64,000 nucleotides of DNA from Symsagittifera roscoffensis (GCF_963678635.1 NC_087062.1:29104833-29168832), one strand, 5' to 3'; shown: positions 35,001-48,347, counted from the stretch's first letter. The notes: generated by a model not told the origin, from the letters alone. Numbers and translations: made by a program.

Positions 35001-36943
35001 ACGTTTTTTCAAAGCGAACTTGTAGGTGACCGTGTAAAACCATATAACGAATTTAAATAAAGAAAAAATTATATTAATTCAAATTATATAATGTGAAAAA
35101 AATCCTGTCGGAAAAGTTTCCGTTTTCAAACTAAAAAGTAAAGGATAAGACCGTCAGCAATGTGTAAAATTCCAAAATGATTGTTCGGACTGGAAAACAT
35201 TTAATCAGCATGTACCACAAGGTACTGTTTTGGGTCCATTGGTTTTCAATATTGATGTTAATTATTTAAGAAGCCAAGTAAACAGATATATGAAATTAGT
35301 GCAATTCGCTGATGATACAAGTATTTTATGTACAGCAAATACAATAACGGACCTAAGAACATCAATGCTAGAAACGCTAGAAAAGTACCTGAAAATTTAA
35401 ACGAAAACAAACTTGTTCCTAAGGTTCATAAAACAGAACCCATTATCTTTGGGGACAAAAATTTAGAAAAAAAATTTATAGAGAAGCAAGAATTTACACT
35501 AGGGAATATGCCAGCTAGCTTGGAACGTTAGTGGACAAAAATCTTGTTTTTCAGCCAAACTAAACAACTGATTAAGCAAAATTGCAGTTGCATTTTGTCA
35601 AACTACTGCGTGCGATATATGGTACCCTTAGAAACAAAAATCACGCTTTTCTGACCATTACCTTTGTCACATTTATCTTTTGTTTGAACTTTTTTTATCT
35701 ATCAATATCTCAAACTAACAGACTAAACAAACAAATTAACAAGGGAATCAAAGCTTGCTATCTTCGCAGAAAAAATGATCATGATGAGATCTTTTTTTCA
35801 AGTGTACAGCTTCACCAGCCGAACTATTCGGTACCCAACATAGCCTGACTAGAATGTTCAATCTGGCAAAAATTATCAAGACAAATAAAATTGGTTGGCA
35901 GTTTATTTAAAACAAAACACCTTTGAAACTAATCGAACGCAAAAAAGAAATAAAACAAAACAGATTCCTAAAAAAAGTTAGGGAAAGAAATTTAGAGCAA
36001 ACAATAGTTGTAATGAATGGAACAAGTCAAACGTTAAGCCGACAAAATTTAATTCCTAATAAAAATTCAGATGTCGGTTTTAAAATTTTTCGATAGAAAT
36101 GCACGAAAATTTTTTCATTGATAGATCCATTAGCTCTTTTCCAGATCTTTCTGATATCTAAAATTGGTATAGTTTTAATCAACTTATGCGAGTTGTTATT
36201 TGTATATTTACATGCCGGTGTAGTTGTTGATTTTTAACTTTTTATAAAAATTTCATTTAGTTGCAGCACGTATTTTTAAGCAACAGTTTGTTTTGAATTT
36301 AGTGAAAAAAATAATTAGGCTTAAAAAAATAAACCCCCTCTCTCCCTTCTCTTCTTGCTCACCTGGACACGAGTCCTCTTGGCATGCCAATGTTCTCCCT
36401 GTGTGCCTCCCAGTTCACAATCGGGGGTCTCATCGGACACTGGCCCTCACTCCTGGTCAGCTGCTGGATGAGTTCGGGGGAGGAGAGGACGACTGAAGTG
36501 CGGAACAGAAGCTTCTCTGTATGAATGGGACCATAGGTGTCCGAGAAACGCTTCTGAAAAAACTATGTAACATTTCACATTTAATTACGTCAAGTTATAT
36601 AATATAACTATAACTCTATAACTATACACGTGAAACCATAAAGTTTAAAACTGTACTGAGCATTTAAAGTGATGACCGCGGAATTTTCGTAATCGTCATC
36701 TGATTTTTCAAGTCCACGTTTCGTCTTAAACATTGATATCTTTTCATTTTTCTACTTCAAATTTTTTATTTCAAAAGAGAAATATGATAAGCTGTAAAGT
36801 GCACCTACTTCCAATGAGAAATAGGATCCATGATTCCACGCATAATGTGGCAGGACTCCAATTACTGGCAACCCACGAGGTCCAGGGATTGAATCCAGTC
36901 CAGCCTTCTTGCCTATATTCAAGGTATTCTTGACTGTCTTCAT
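32024..36943 (-). CDS. mitochondrial-clan cytochrome P450, eight exons, 500 aa
   Basis: A haem monooxygenase; mitochondrial-clan members hydroxylate steroids, vitamins or xenobiotics on the inner membrane using adrenodoxin. Exons: 36943-36809, 36553-36363, 34870-34656, 34583-34486, 33979-33862, 33406-33225, 33017-32778, 32347-32024; all introns are GT-AG and all phases join, giving 1503 coding bases. Motifs: IPGPRGLP near the start; the C-helix WGEEWRRCRR; I-helix GAIDQTS across exons 6/7; the K-helix E-x-x-R (KEGFR); FDPTRW; and the haem loop FGFGARMCIG with its cysteine. Length is normal for the family. The leader before PGP is only 17 residues, short for mitochondrial import, so an upstream exon is possible. 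Exon 4's donor (GTTTGG) and exon 6's acceptor (pyrimidine-poor) are weak. Intron 2 holds a LINE fragment. The region upstream of the ATG lies in the palindrome. Subfamily is not assigned. Confidence 0.9.
35150..35900 (+). pseudogene. LINE reverse-transcriptase fragment in P450 intron 2
   Basis: Antisense to the P450. From 35212 the frame encodes VPQGTVLGPLVFNID and then QFADDTSIL, i.e. the conserved RT segments with the FADD catalytic pair at about 35305-35316. A stop at 35398-35400 and frame changes follow; a later segment reads VDKNLVFQ-like sequence typical of the region after the catalytic core. The copy is 5' truncated and dead. It looks like a Jockey/CR1-type LINE. Confidence 0.75.
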
Positions 36944-37850
36944 GAGAAGAGTATAAAAAATTAATACTTTTATGCAAAATTTAACAGACTATCAATTAGA
37001 GCATTTATGTTATTTATAATTTCAGGTCTAATGATTACTGAACGTCTGAGCTGAGTTGTAATGTCTACAAAATGACTAACTTGTTCAATGGCATGCATGG
37101 CTCTAAATATGCTGAGCTAAATTCTAAAACTGAATCATAATAAAAGTGCAACAAAAATCATTGAAAGCAAGGTTTGGATTCATCATGAATGCCGGCACCT
37201 GAAACCAAAAAGCTATTTGTTAAAAAAATGCATTGGAGTTTCAAGAGCGGAGGGGGTAGGTAGGGAAGAGACGAACGCATCCCCTCAAAGTTTTGAACCC
37301 CTGCCCAGTCCAAAAAAAAACACTTTCAAATTCTCCAATTGTGTCGCTGGCGTCCAGATGCAATAATTGGAGAGAGGTAAACGCTGAAAACCACCCTTTT
37401 GATCAAAGTTTTTCAACGAAGTTCCCAATCACGAGAAGCTTGGAAAAACAAATAGTTCGACCTAAATAATAAAGTCAGCGTTTCTTTAAAACATTCATCA
37501 AGGTCAATATCGTAAACGCTTGGGTCAGGGTCAATGAAAATGGTTGCGTCAATTTTGTAAACACTCTAAAAGCCAAATCGATTTTCTTTATCAATGGCTT
37601 TATGAATTTTTTTTTGGCTGCGAGTGCTCCTGGAAATACCTTTCATGGCTGCTATTGAAAATTGAAGTATCTTGTTTCAGATAATTATGAAAGTTATGTA
37701 ATATATATACATAATTTTGATGTTTTTTTATTTATTTCAGAGTCGCTGATCGATATAATGGATCTCAACAAAATATTATATGCTACCAAGGTTATTGAGC
37801 TTGCGATAAGCAAGCGTTATCAAACTGGTATATATACTTTTTTTCTGTTA

Positions 37851-38095
37851 TTAACTTGTTTAAGAGAATCACTTGAATCACTTGTATCTTGTTTCATAAT
37901 TAATTCAAACTTAACCTGGAAACAGGGAAAATGCCTTGGACGGGAAAGGTCTTGGGTTCGAATCTAAGCAGGACTTTTTTTTCAAAGGAAAACATTCCGT
38001 TTCAAATAAAAATGTCGGCCAATTATTTGTCTGCTTATCTGTTGTCGGCTTAATTGTCACATCTTGGAATCGTTTTTTTACTGCGCGCGTTTTTT
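37851..38095 (+). mobile_element. tRNA-derived SINE-like insertion, left arm only (candidate)
   Basis: The mirror site in the right arm (about 60630) lacks these ~245 bases. Inside is a perfect Pol III B box (GGTTCGAATC, 37955-37964) followed by a T-run. The A box is not clear, so this could also be a right-arm deletion around an old tRNA-like sequence. Confidence 0.4.
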
Positions 38096-38609
38096 TTATG
38101 TTGCTTCTAATGTTTGATTTACTCTTAGCATATACTTTTATTTACTTTGACTTCGCATTTCCTTCGTTTTTTGTTTCGCTAAAAAATTCCTCGGTCAGAG
38201 ATGACTCGGCTTATTTTTTATCAACTAAATGACCTAAATTTGGATTGTATCAGGGTAACACGATTTCAACACTCCCCTCCGCACTTTTCAAGTTGGTTGT
38301 ATAATTGATTTTTTTTCGTTATGGAAATTTATTGGAAACTTTTCGTTTTTCTCAAAAACTTCCACTGGTTTTCCTGCATACTCCTCTAGAGTCTTTTTAC
38401 ATGACCCCTCTGTCTACAGCTTTCGAAAAAGTCCGAGAGGGAATATTTAACCCATGGTTTAAATATTTTTTTTTGCCGAAAACTACCCCTCTCAAGTCTG
38501 AGTTTTTGGTATCAATGAAAAGAACAGTTTTGAAAAACTCCCTGCAAATGCGCCCACGCCCAATTTTTTTTGAACAAACAAAAAGAATAGTGGAGACAGA
38601 ATAGTGGAG

Positions 38610-38770
38610 ACAGGGGTTTCCGTCGAGCACAAGTTCGAAACATATTTCGAGCACGGTCGAGCGCGGTCAAACACACGCGTATTCAGTTGAGCACGGTCAA
38701 AGCATATCTTTCTTGCGTCGAGCACGGTCGAAACATACCGAGTTTTGCCGAGATGGTGGAAACAAAAAGT
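38610..38770. repeat. CGAGCACGGTC-type tandem words, left arm
   Basis: Several imperfect copies of a GTCGAGCACGGTC word. The right-arm counterpart at about 59815-60040 has more copies, so the array has changed length since the arms were made. Confidence 0.7.
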
Positions 38771-39735
38771 GAACACCTCGACCCGGGGTGCTATCGCAAA
38801 CTAAAGTGGAACACTTGATTTTGATCATCCCTCGTTGATAACTATACTCTTTTCATTCTATGCCTATTGACTCGATGTTGGATGTCGTCTCAACTGACCA
38901 GTGGAACCATCGCTGTCAACGTGTTTAAACGCTTCACTCTTGGTACGTTTCATGGGTACGTCGTCTCTTTTGTAAGCTGTTTGGGTACGTCAGTGAGCTG
39001 TACGGGTAAGTCACTTCAATATTTTAGATCAACCAAAAATATGCTTAGAGCAACTTCCTACTCATGATTTCTGATCTGAGCTCTGAGAAATTCTGCCCTG
39101 ATCTAAGCAGAATCTAAAAGATCTTAAATAAAACGAGCGCAACATCGCGCGCATACACCTATTCTAAATTTGCACCACCTTGATTATAGCGCAATAATTT
39201 TGCAGCAGTCTACGACAGAAGACAATCGAAACGATAGCATTGAATGGTTCAATAAACTGGATGGCTAAAATTTGCTCCTTGAAAAAAAACTAAAAAAAAC
39301 TATTGGTATAGACAGATAATTTTGTGATCTTTGTATTGAAACAAAATAGTCCTAAGATGAAGAATACGAATTAACAATAAAAGAAAAGTTTATGCTTTGG
39401 TGAACAATACCTCTAAAAATTGAAAACTCGATGAGTACACAAAAAATACTTGCCGGAGATTTGATTGCTAGAATATTGGCCAAGAAATGGCTGACTTCAA
39501 AGTTTGAATAAGATCAAAATTAAGTCAAAGCAGAAAACCAAACCGACCAATAAATGGAACCATGACGCAAGCAAGTGTCAGTGTACAAAAAAAAGAAAAT
39601 TATAGTCAATTTGCATCATTTATCTTTCAGTTTTATCTGTTCAGTCACACTTGGACATTATTGAGCGATACACAAAAAGATATGCTGATGGCACCTTTAA
39701 AAGTTGCCTCTCGTTGTTTTACTAAGTATATACTG

Positions 39736-40231
39736 CCCGTACCTTACAAACACTTGGAAACCAGATCCGAGCATCGTAAAATCTTGCCTATTTCAGATCT
39801 TGTCCAGACATGGTGCATGTTTCGTTTGGACATGGACATGTCTGAATCAGGACTGAGGCAGGTATGGATTCCATCACAGAAGCAGAAAACAAGGACGTGA
39901 TTTTAAACGAGTTTTAGTGTTATTTGTCAAAATAACAATTTTCAACTATAAAAACAAGACACGTGACAAAAGTTGAGAATTCATTCGAAAATTTCAAAAA
40001 AATTTTTTTTCAGATCTGATCATGTCTGATGCAGTTCAGGACAGATATGCAGTCTCACTACAAATGGATTCACCCTGGGCATATCTGTATTTCTATTTTT
40101 TTCTGTAACATTAAAATTTTTGTATTTTCCAGGTCTGAACATGTCTGATACAGTTCAGGACAGATATGCAATCTCACAACAAATGGATTAACCCTGGGCA
40201 GATCTGTATTTTTATTTTATTTCTGTACGGG
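39736..40231. mobile_element. CCCG-ended MITE A (left arm only), 496 bp
   Basis: Ends CCCGTAC and GTACGGG; flanked by TG on both sides (39734-39735, 40232-40233). The right-arm mirror site (about 58300) is empty with one TG, which proves insertion. The 3' half is two direct copies of a ~115-bp segment beginning CAGATCTGATCATG / CAGGTCTGAACATG (40013 and 40132). No ORF. Confidence 0.8.
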
Positions 40232-42066
40232 TGTGCATTCCACGCTGCTATAATATAGCCCTTGCTCCTAATGGTTTATTTAATATTGCAGCGCAAAACT
40301 CAGCAGCAAAACGACAAAATTCCGTGTGTTCCGTGAACTGATCCCATAATTAAAGCCTACAAGAAAAGTAATTGATTTTAAAAAAACTGAAAATTGGGCT
40401 TTAAATTTCAAACTCCCTTTAGTATAAGTGTGCTTCTTTTAATTTGCAAAGATCGATTGGCTAATAGTTTAAGAACGGGCGGATGACAACAGAACTTAAA
40501 AAAATGTCAGCCCTTTGTTCCGCTGGCTCTCATTCCTGGCTGCGAGATTAAGCGTACATTGGAAGCTTTGTACGGCACAATAAGTGAGAAAGAGCAGCTC
40601 AAGCATTATCTCGACTATTTCAAAAAAAAAAACGTGTGTGAGCAAGCATATAGGTTCAATTTTTTGAAAATATCTAGATTTTAAACCGGCTGTATTTAGT
40701 AAGTCAACTCAGCAATGCGCTAAGTGGAAACCAAAAAAAAACAAGTTGGACCAAAGATGGCATAAAGTTTCTCAAACTTGAATATGTTATGCTCACCCCA
40801 CAGTATCAAAACTAAGTGAGCAAATAAGGAAAGAGCAAAGTATAACCAAAAAATGCTTGATTCGACGACACGACACGACACGACACGATGGCGCTTGGAA
40901 AAGAACAAACCGTTGCACAAAAGGTAATTTGAGCTTGCACTTTTGATCGTTGAAAAGCATAAAATTGAGAATGGTTTGATAGATGCTAATCTTAATAAAA
41001 AAGTTCTAAAAAAGTATCCAAAATGCCTTTGTTACTTTAATACCAAAAGTTTTGACAAACATACCTATTTAGTGCACGTTCCCAACCGATCAAAATAGGT
41101 TATCTTGAAAAATCTTGCAAGATTCTTGCAAATGAGGAATATCTTGCAAAACTTTTGAGCGAGGTGTAGTTTGCAAAAAGAGCGAGGTTATATTTCAAGA
41201 AATTTGCGAGATTCTTTCAAAATCTTGCAAAAAAATTATTCTGAAATTTTCGTCCTAAGACAAAAAAACAGAAATTAGGACTATGATCATTACCAGTTGA
41301 TTCTAGGACGAAAACAGAGAAAGTTTTTGAGTTAATTTTTTTGACAAACGACCAATTTGGCAATATTTTATATAAAAACGATAAAAATAGGTTTAAAAGT
41401 GCTTTTTATGAATCGTATGTGTTCTATTTTGGTGTGATTCAAACTGTTCCAGTACCACAAACACCAACTCGAAAATTTTTTGACAAGTTTGATTAGTTTC
41501 TGTTCAAAAATGCAAAACAAATAACGTTTTGCATTGTGGTCTAACAAACAATCAATTGATTTCTAATCAGATACAGCTCGGCTCCTCAATATCTTCGACT
41601 AAGCAACATCGAAATCAGATATAATTTAGAAAGCAACTAAGAAATTCTCAGTGACTTTAGAAAGCAACTAAGAAAATTCATCGCAAACAACTGCGCTGGA
41701 ACTGTGAAACAATAGTGATTTTCCATCATAGATTCAGAGAAAAATCTGCAGTAGAAATTTAAAAATTGCATAATTCCTTTACTGGTATAATTGTATAATT
41801 CTTTTTCGATGTTGCTTAGGCGACGATATTGAGGAGCCGAGGTATATCTGATCAGAAATCAATTAATTGTTTGTTAGACCACCATGCAAAACGTTATTTG
41901 TTTTGCATTTTCGAAAAAGCCCAATGTTGCATAGGCGACAATACTGAGGGGCCGAGGTATATCTGATTAAAACTTTAGAAAGCAACTTGCAGTAAAGGAT
42001 TATGCTTGCTACTTGCAGTAAATGATTATGCTTGCAGTACAGGAATAAAGGGGATAAAGGAAGAAA

Positions 42067-42300
42067 GGGGAGCGGTGGTGAAGTGGTTACGTCTCCGCCT
42101 CTCAATCGAAAGGTCGGATTTTCGAGGCCCACCATGATCCGTGCTCGTTGCTTGAGGGTGAAGCAACATTACCCAGCGCAGACAATAACCAAAAAAATTG
42201 CATGTAGTTCTTTAACAGGGGGACAACAGCGGTTAGCCGTGATGAGCTGTACAGCACTTGTGTTGGTCCTTTACCCCGTGGATAAATGGTCTTAACTTTA
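42067..42300 (+). mobile_element. tRNA-derived SINE, left arm copy
   Basis: The head carries a Pol III A box, TGGTGAAGTGG at 42076-42086, within a tRNA-like 5' half (GGGAGCGGTGGTGAAGTGG). The B box is degraded in this copy (TTTTCGAGGC). The body contains sequence shared with the mirror copy at 56010-56245. Confidence 0.75.
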
Positions 42301-44639
42301 ATCAAATCCTCCTTAAATTAAATGTGAATTATACCATGTAAACGGCAATTATACCATTATCAAATTTTTACTGCAGGTTTTTCTCTGAATCTTCTATGGA
42401 AAATTACTGTTGTTTCACAGTTCCAGCGCAGTTGTTTGCGATGAATTTTCTTAGTTGCTTTCTAAACTGTTAAAAGATGTTGTGGAAACCGGAATTTATA
42501 TTGTGTTAATAATTAAAATAAGATTCATCTGATGATCTGTGCGTAAAACTTGAACGAAGTGAACCCAGATTGAGCTCTCAGTGACAAAAATCTCTGCTTC
42601 AGAGCAAAAGCACTGTTTACCATCCCTGATTAAGTCTGGGTTAGTCTTAATTTATCTATAAACAAGTCTAAAACATCGATAAGTCAATGATGATGTTCAA
42701 ATGTTTCAGAATAACGCAAAAAGTATTGAGCAAAAAAATTGAGCACAAACTGAACAACAAACGATGCCTGTGTCAGCAAGGTTGTCTCCGCTGGAGACAT
42801 GAAACCACTGATCAACTGTTGTTATTTTCGAATTTTATTCAACGCTATTGTCAACAAATTTTTGCTGCTTATCATTGAGTTAAGCCATTGCAAGACAGTT
42901 GTTTTTATCTGCCCATATAAAGGTGTCCGACATTGAAATTGTTGTCAAAGCTTTGAAGATATCAAGTTTGAGACAAGTTACTAGCAATGGGGCAACTCGA
43001 GTTTTTCCGAATACAAACGCAGTTTGTAGTTATAAGGAACTCTTGATTCTGCCACCAAGGGGAACTAAAAAATTTCCTGTGAGTTGTCTCCAAATATATA
43101 AAGCTCAGCTCAATCAAGTGGATCAGTAAAATAAGTACGACGGATTGCCAACTACTCCAAAACCAGGAACGCAATTCAAACTGTTTTCTTTGATATTATT
43201 AAGGGAGTATCGTCCAAATTTTTTGACCATGTAGTCGCCAATTGTTCGTTAAGCGAAGACTCGTTCAAGCGTTGTTCGGTGGGACTAAAGAGATCGGATC
43301 AAAAACTGAAGACAAAACTGAAGATGTCATATCAAACTGTTTAGTTCACGGTTGAATCTTCGACCAGCAACGAAGTATCTTCTTAGCGGTCCCACTTCAC
43401 ATCAAAAACATGGGTCAAGTTTTTGGCACAATTTGAATATTCCATTACTTGTTGCGACGATTCTGTTTTCCGCGGCATTAAACTTTTTGCTAGCTTTCTT
43501 ACCTTACTCACGAATTTCATCAACTTCGTCAGCTAACAAGACGCGTTACTTCGTTTGCGTCGGCTGGATTTTTAAAACAACCCGGATAGTCATCCATATT
43601 GAACACCAGAAATTGATCAAAATGGTGATGGGCCAATAAACTGAAGCGCCAACAAACCGAAAAAAGGTCACAAGCCGAAAAATAAGATTGTTACGCAACA
43701 TAACAACAGATTGTTACTGTTGTTATGCAATTAATATGTAATTTTGATGTTTTTTTTTCGGCTTCAAGATATGGTGGTTTGTGTATATGGCGGATTATTG
43801 ACTATCCGCCGATCAAATTATGTTTATTCTCGGTGATGTAGCCATTACCCAGTGCTTTAAGGAGACGTTGTCTAAGAGAACAACGACCCTGCCAGTGTGA
43901 TATCTTTTTAAAGGGCTTGGGTGTGTCACTGCTGCCTGGTGGGCTTTGTCATCTAATCGACTTATTGCGTGGCGAGCAGTTTGTCTAAGGTTGCCGATGT
44001 TGCCGTTAGCGTCATCAATAGGGTCGGCGGACCAATGATTATGAGCTTCCAGTTTCAATCGGTCCGATTGTTGATTGTTGGCTCAGATCAATTAAAACGG
44101 CAACTTAAAAAGTAAAATTTCCGTAGATGTTGATAGATACAAAATCGATATCTTGGTGACTTTATCAACCAACTGAATCTTAATGAAAACACCGCATGAT
44201 GTACAGAACACAACGCATCAAGGACTTCTATTGAGCTTTACAGCTCTTTGAGATAAGCCCTGAAAAGTCTTAAAAGTAAAGGGCTGAAGCATGGGATTAT
44301 TAAAATGCATTCGAGTGGTTTTTTAAAAAAATTGGATTAAATTCTCATTTTTATTGTAAGTAAAAAAAACTTTAAATCAGAACCCTAAGTTAATTTCAAA
44401 ACTTACGGTTTTGAACTCTAATTTCAACTTCCTGAGTTCAGTTTCAGTGTTTTCTATCTCATTTCCTGGCAAAAGTTAGGATTTTAAAAAACTGAGTTAT
44501 AGTCACCTTAAACAATCCACAACGTTTACCAGGTTTTTTTAAATGAGAACTAAGTCCAACTTTTAAAACTAGGTTGCAATGTGAAGTTTTTTTTCTATAG
44601 TTGTTCATTCCCGGATCAAGGTCGGGGACTTAAATTGCT

Positions 44640-45330
44640 ACCATTGCGATCCAAATCCGGTATGTTGCGAACATTGTGACTCAAATTGTGTATGTTGCGA
44701 CCTTGTGCGACCAAAGAATTTTTATGAAATTTCGCGCGACCCATCAAAGATACGGGGTGACTTTGCGCGACCCAAAAAAGGTATGTTGCAACCATTGCGA
44801 CTCAGAATGAGTATGTTGCAACTTTGTGCAACCAAAATAATTTGCGCGAATTTTGGCGCCCCAAAAAGGTATTTTGCCACCATTGTGACTCAAAATGAGT
44901 ATGTTTTGCCATTGTGCGACCGAAATGTTTGGGCAATTTTGCCCGGCCCAACAAAAAAAAACATTTTGCGACTTTGCGCAACTCAAAAACAAAGGGTCGA
45001 GGTTTGCATTTGATGATTCGATAGGCTCGATCCAGGGTCGATATGTTACGACCGACCCGACCCAAGGTTTCTATGTTTGGACCATGCAGACTACGCCGAC
45101 TTATGTTCAGACTTTGCACATTTTATGTTCAGACATTGCAAACTTAGGCTCAGACTTTGCAGACTTATGTTCAGACTTATAAAGGAAGATTTGAGCGGTT
45201 TGAGTTTTTTTTAGACAAATGCGCTGAAAATCTTGAACAAAATCTTGCTTCATGCGCGACCCATGTTTGACTTTTGCGCGACCCATGTTGCGACTTTGCG
45301 CCTCCCAAGCTACGACTTTGTTTAGGCAAT
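44640..45330. repeat. degenerate array of TTGCGAC / CTCAAAATGAG words, left arm
   Basis: Imperfect repeats of about 20-60 bases built on 'ATGTTGCGAC' and 'GCGACTCAAAATGAGT'. Only the first part is present in the right arm (about 53490-53690). The overlapping ORFs here are products of the repeat. Confidence 0.7.
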
Positions 45331-45530
45331 TTGAACTAAAGAGAAATGTGTTATATTTGTTCAGTTGTTCATGCTGACGAGTTCTATTGCACTTTATATT
45401 GTAAAACTCTTTTCAATACCGTCACAATTGTTTTTGAATATGTGAAAGGGCATCACGTTTAAACTTGAAAACTATTTTAGCGTTACCCTTCAATACAATA
45501 TGAAACTTCGCATGGTGAACAAATTACTTA

Positions 45531-46268
45531 CCCGGGTTGACCAAAACTTCTAATCATACAATTTCCATTTATGAAAAACTTCTTGTCATACAATTCCATA
45601 CAATGCCATACGTACAGAACATTGTACGAAATCTCTATGATAAACATTTTTCCATATATGAAAATTGTATGATAGGTGTTTTTCAATAATCCAAAAATTT
45701 TTAATGATGATTATTTTAAATTTTTGATTTTTCAAGTTATCAGACATTGATCAAGGCTCACATTAACACCCCATACAAAAGAAATAGGAATTTTCAGCGT
45801 TTTTGAAAAAAAAACATTTTAGTGAAAAGTAAATAAAAGCCAATTTTATCGTATCCAGGACTACGTTATGCACACAAAATATTAAATTTTGCATGCAAAA
45901 AAAAAATTTCGAAAAATGTTTGTTTGCGTACGAAATTCGATTTGCGGTTGAAAAAAAAACAAAAAATTTTTTGGGCCAAATTCTCAAAATTACTTGAAAA
46001 GATTTTTTAAGTCGCCATCAAAAAAATGCCAGTCATACAATTCCCATATATGGGAATTGTATGATAAGCATTTTTTTCAAAAAACGAGAACCTCAGTTTT
46101 TTATCATCAGACTGTTTTATAAGAATCAAACATCCACAGAAATAAGTTTATACCAGTTTTCAACCATTTTTAGAAATTGTATGAAAATTGTATGACAAGC
46201 ATTTTTCCATACACTTGATGTATGGAATTGTATGATAACCATTTTTGGTGTATGGAGGTCAACCCGGG
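45531..46268. mobile_element. CCCG-ended MITE C (left arm only), 738 bp
   Basis: Terminal inverted repeat CCCGGGTTGACC and GGTCAACCCGGG, flanked by TA on both sides. The interior has many copies of CATACAATT...AATTGTATG words that form internal palindromes. No ORF of interest; the region is absent from the right arm. Confidence 0.75.
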
Positions 46269-46490
46269 TATTGTGAATAGGGTTTTTCTTAGTAAATTAT
46301 GTCATGACATCAGGCAGTTAGACACACTAAAACTGTTCGTATCAGGGCAACGCCCAGAACATTCCAACTGTCCATAAGCTGGTCTCGATTAGTATTTTGT
46401 TAATAAAATATTGATAAACTATGAATTTTAAGCTAAATAATAAGAATAGTGTAAAGAATTAATCAGACCAATTAGCCTACCTCAATTGAA

Positions 46491-46706
46491 GGCTCTTTTC
46501 CACGCCTCCCTCGCTTTTCAAAGATTCCATATTTAGTTGTCTTACGTGTTATTATAGCTGAAAGCGTGATAATAGAATGTAAGGCATGAAAACCAAATGT
46601 GTTCACAATAGTTATTTTGTTCACTATGTAAGTTTTCATTACATTAAGGCAACGTAAAAGTAGTGTTTCAAACTGAAACTCAAATGTGGAGGAGTGGAAA
46701 AGAGCC
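46491..46706. mobile_element. hAT-type MITE, GGCTCTTTTCC family, left arm copy
   Basis: 216 bp with terminal inverted repeats GGCTCTTTTCCAC and GTGGAAAAGAGCC. Flanking octamers CAATTGAA and CAACTTAA are an eroded 8-bp target duplication (in the right-arm copy they differ at one base). Confidence 0.8.
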
Positions 46707-47829
46707 CAACTTAATTTGGAACGGTTTTGTGGTGCGGGATAGTTGGCGCGTGTAAATAAAGAAATAAAGCGCGTTAAATTTTCCACGTGTAAAAGTATCG
46801 CAGCGCTCTTATTGTCAGGCTCTTACTGTCAGGCAGTCACCGTAGTATGTTATTGAGCGTCCCATATCACTGTTAAAATCAGGATTCTATATTGGTGAGC
46901 GCGACTTTTCTGATGGGACCGCGAAAATCTATGGATCGATCGCTCGAGGGAAATTTTTTTTTGAGAATTGGTCTAAAAGAAAAAAAACCCGAGCTTATAT
47001 GTTCCTAACTTTCTTCGAAAGTCGGAACAATAACACTTAACACAAATTTGAAAAGATAAAATTTGAAATGTGTGGGGCTGGAAGAAAACCAATAAAAGCC
47101 GAATACCGAAAGTGACAAAATTGACACTATTTTATCCCTGATTTTTCCTTGATTGATACTTGGAAAACCACTCAGCTTTCAATTTTCCATTGCGGTTAAT
47201 TTCAATTAGCTATCTTTGACACAGTGCTGCAGATTACACTATCATGGGATACATATCAAGCTGTATGTGGAAACATACTGTGTGGATCAGTAGCGTGACG
47301 ATGGGGGTGGCGCGGGGGGCGACCACCCTCCTTCAATTCTGGTTCCCAAATTTTTTCAAAGGGTACCCCTTTGGTACAAATTTACGACATCCATTTTTGG
47401 CTGACCAAGCTCAAAACTTTCTAAAGACGCCAGTGTAAAATTTTGAGGGGAAGCACGCGCCGAAAAAATGCATTTATTTGGTCAAAATTTTTTCGATATT
47501 AAGCCTTAAAACGCCTGTTATTGCCTGTTTTTTGAAAAACTTGACTGCGGCGAAAAAAAATTCTTGGCAAAATAAGGTCTCTATAGTATTTTCGGATAGC
47601 TCGGAAAATTAAATTGATCGACCTGAAAAAAAGTCAGCAAAATTTTGCGAGAAAATGATCCCCCCAACAGCTGGTTAGACGGGCAGAAAAAATCTTTGTT
47701 GCCAATAGGGGAGGTATATCAATAGAAGCGAAAATTAAAAATTACTCCCCCCCCCCACCTCACATCGACTTCGTAGTGTAACGAGTGGTTTCACAAGGTT
47801 GAGTCTGAATACCAAATGTTTTTGTCATG

Positions 47830-48037
47830 GGCTCTTTTCTAGTTTCCCACCTCCTCTTAAAAAAGCAAAATAAAGCTGTTCAAAAATTATTCTGCATGTT
47901 ATAAATGTTGTGAAAACTAGTTCGCCTCTGTTCATGCGGACACGTTTTAATGCAGTTTCTAACATGAAAAATAATTTTAAACAGACTTTGCTTTAATGAA
48001 TTTCAGAAAAAATTGAAGGGGGAACTGGAAAAGAGCC
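47830..48037. mobile_element. hAT-type MITE, GGCTCTTTTC family, left arm
   Basis: 208 bp, ends GGCTCTTTTC and GAAAAGAGCC, perfect 8-bp target duplication TTGTCATG (47822-47829 and 48038-48045). The right-arm copy (about 49245-49692) is enlarged by a nested insertion. Confidence 0.85.
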
Positions 48038-48082
48038 TTGTCATGGCATAATTAGTCCATATGCTAAATTATATAACAATCT

Positions 48083-48205
48083 AAGGCTCTTTTTCCTCCT
48101 CCTCCCCCCCCCCCCCCTCACCCAATCCGAGGAAAAAGAGCCCAATGTGAACAGAAAAATTACTCTAAAAAATTTCTAGGTGGGGGGAAAAGAAAAAGAG
48201 CCCAT
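48083..48205. repeat. C-rich cluster with GGCTCTTTTTCC ends
   Basis: Short GGCTCTTTTTCC and GGAAAAAGAGCC pairs around long C-runs; probably shrunken or nested MITEs of the same family. Confidence 0.6.
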
Positions 48206-48347
48206 TTTTGTAATGCCAGAGCGTGAAGCCAATAAATTTCTGAGTTTAGAAATCAGGTAGCCAAGAAGTCAAGAAAGACTTAACTCTTTAGAAATGTCCT
48301 GCTAAAATGGTCGGCGCTAAAGGAACTTTTCCCCGCTCAATCGTCGC

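Larger units (their letters stand above)
36896..48347 (+). repeat. giant palindrome, left arm (~11.45 kb)
   Basis: Its reverse complement forms 48976-61803. Matched landmarks include 37033 with 61650, the SINE at 42067 with 56240, the small transposon at 46491 with 52956, and 48336 with 48990. The outer edge lies inside P450 exon 1. The arms differ by scattered substitutions and by several insertions. No gene is recognised in the arm; short ORFs occur in both arms as mirror copies. Confidence 0.95.

Noticed and set aside
42032-42305. ORFs on both strands over the SINE
   Set aside because: The tRNA-like A box and arm-mirrored copy explain the sequence; the ORFs conflict with each other.
43352-44058. 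Possible transposase or host-gene remnant in the palindrome arms (mirror near 54240-55163)
   Set aside because: ORFs of 81-128 codons exist in both arms, but I see no domain or catalytic motif, so I do not call a gene.
45372-45420. CTGACGAG word resembling a hammerhead ribozyme core
   Set aside because: No GAAA strand or flanking helices are found at suitable distance.
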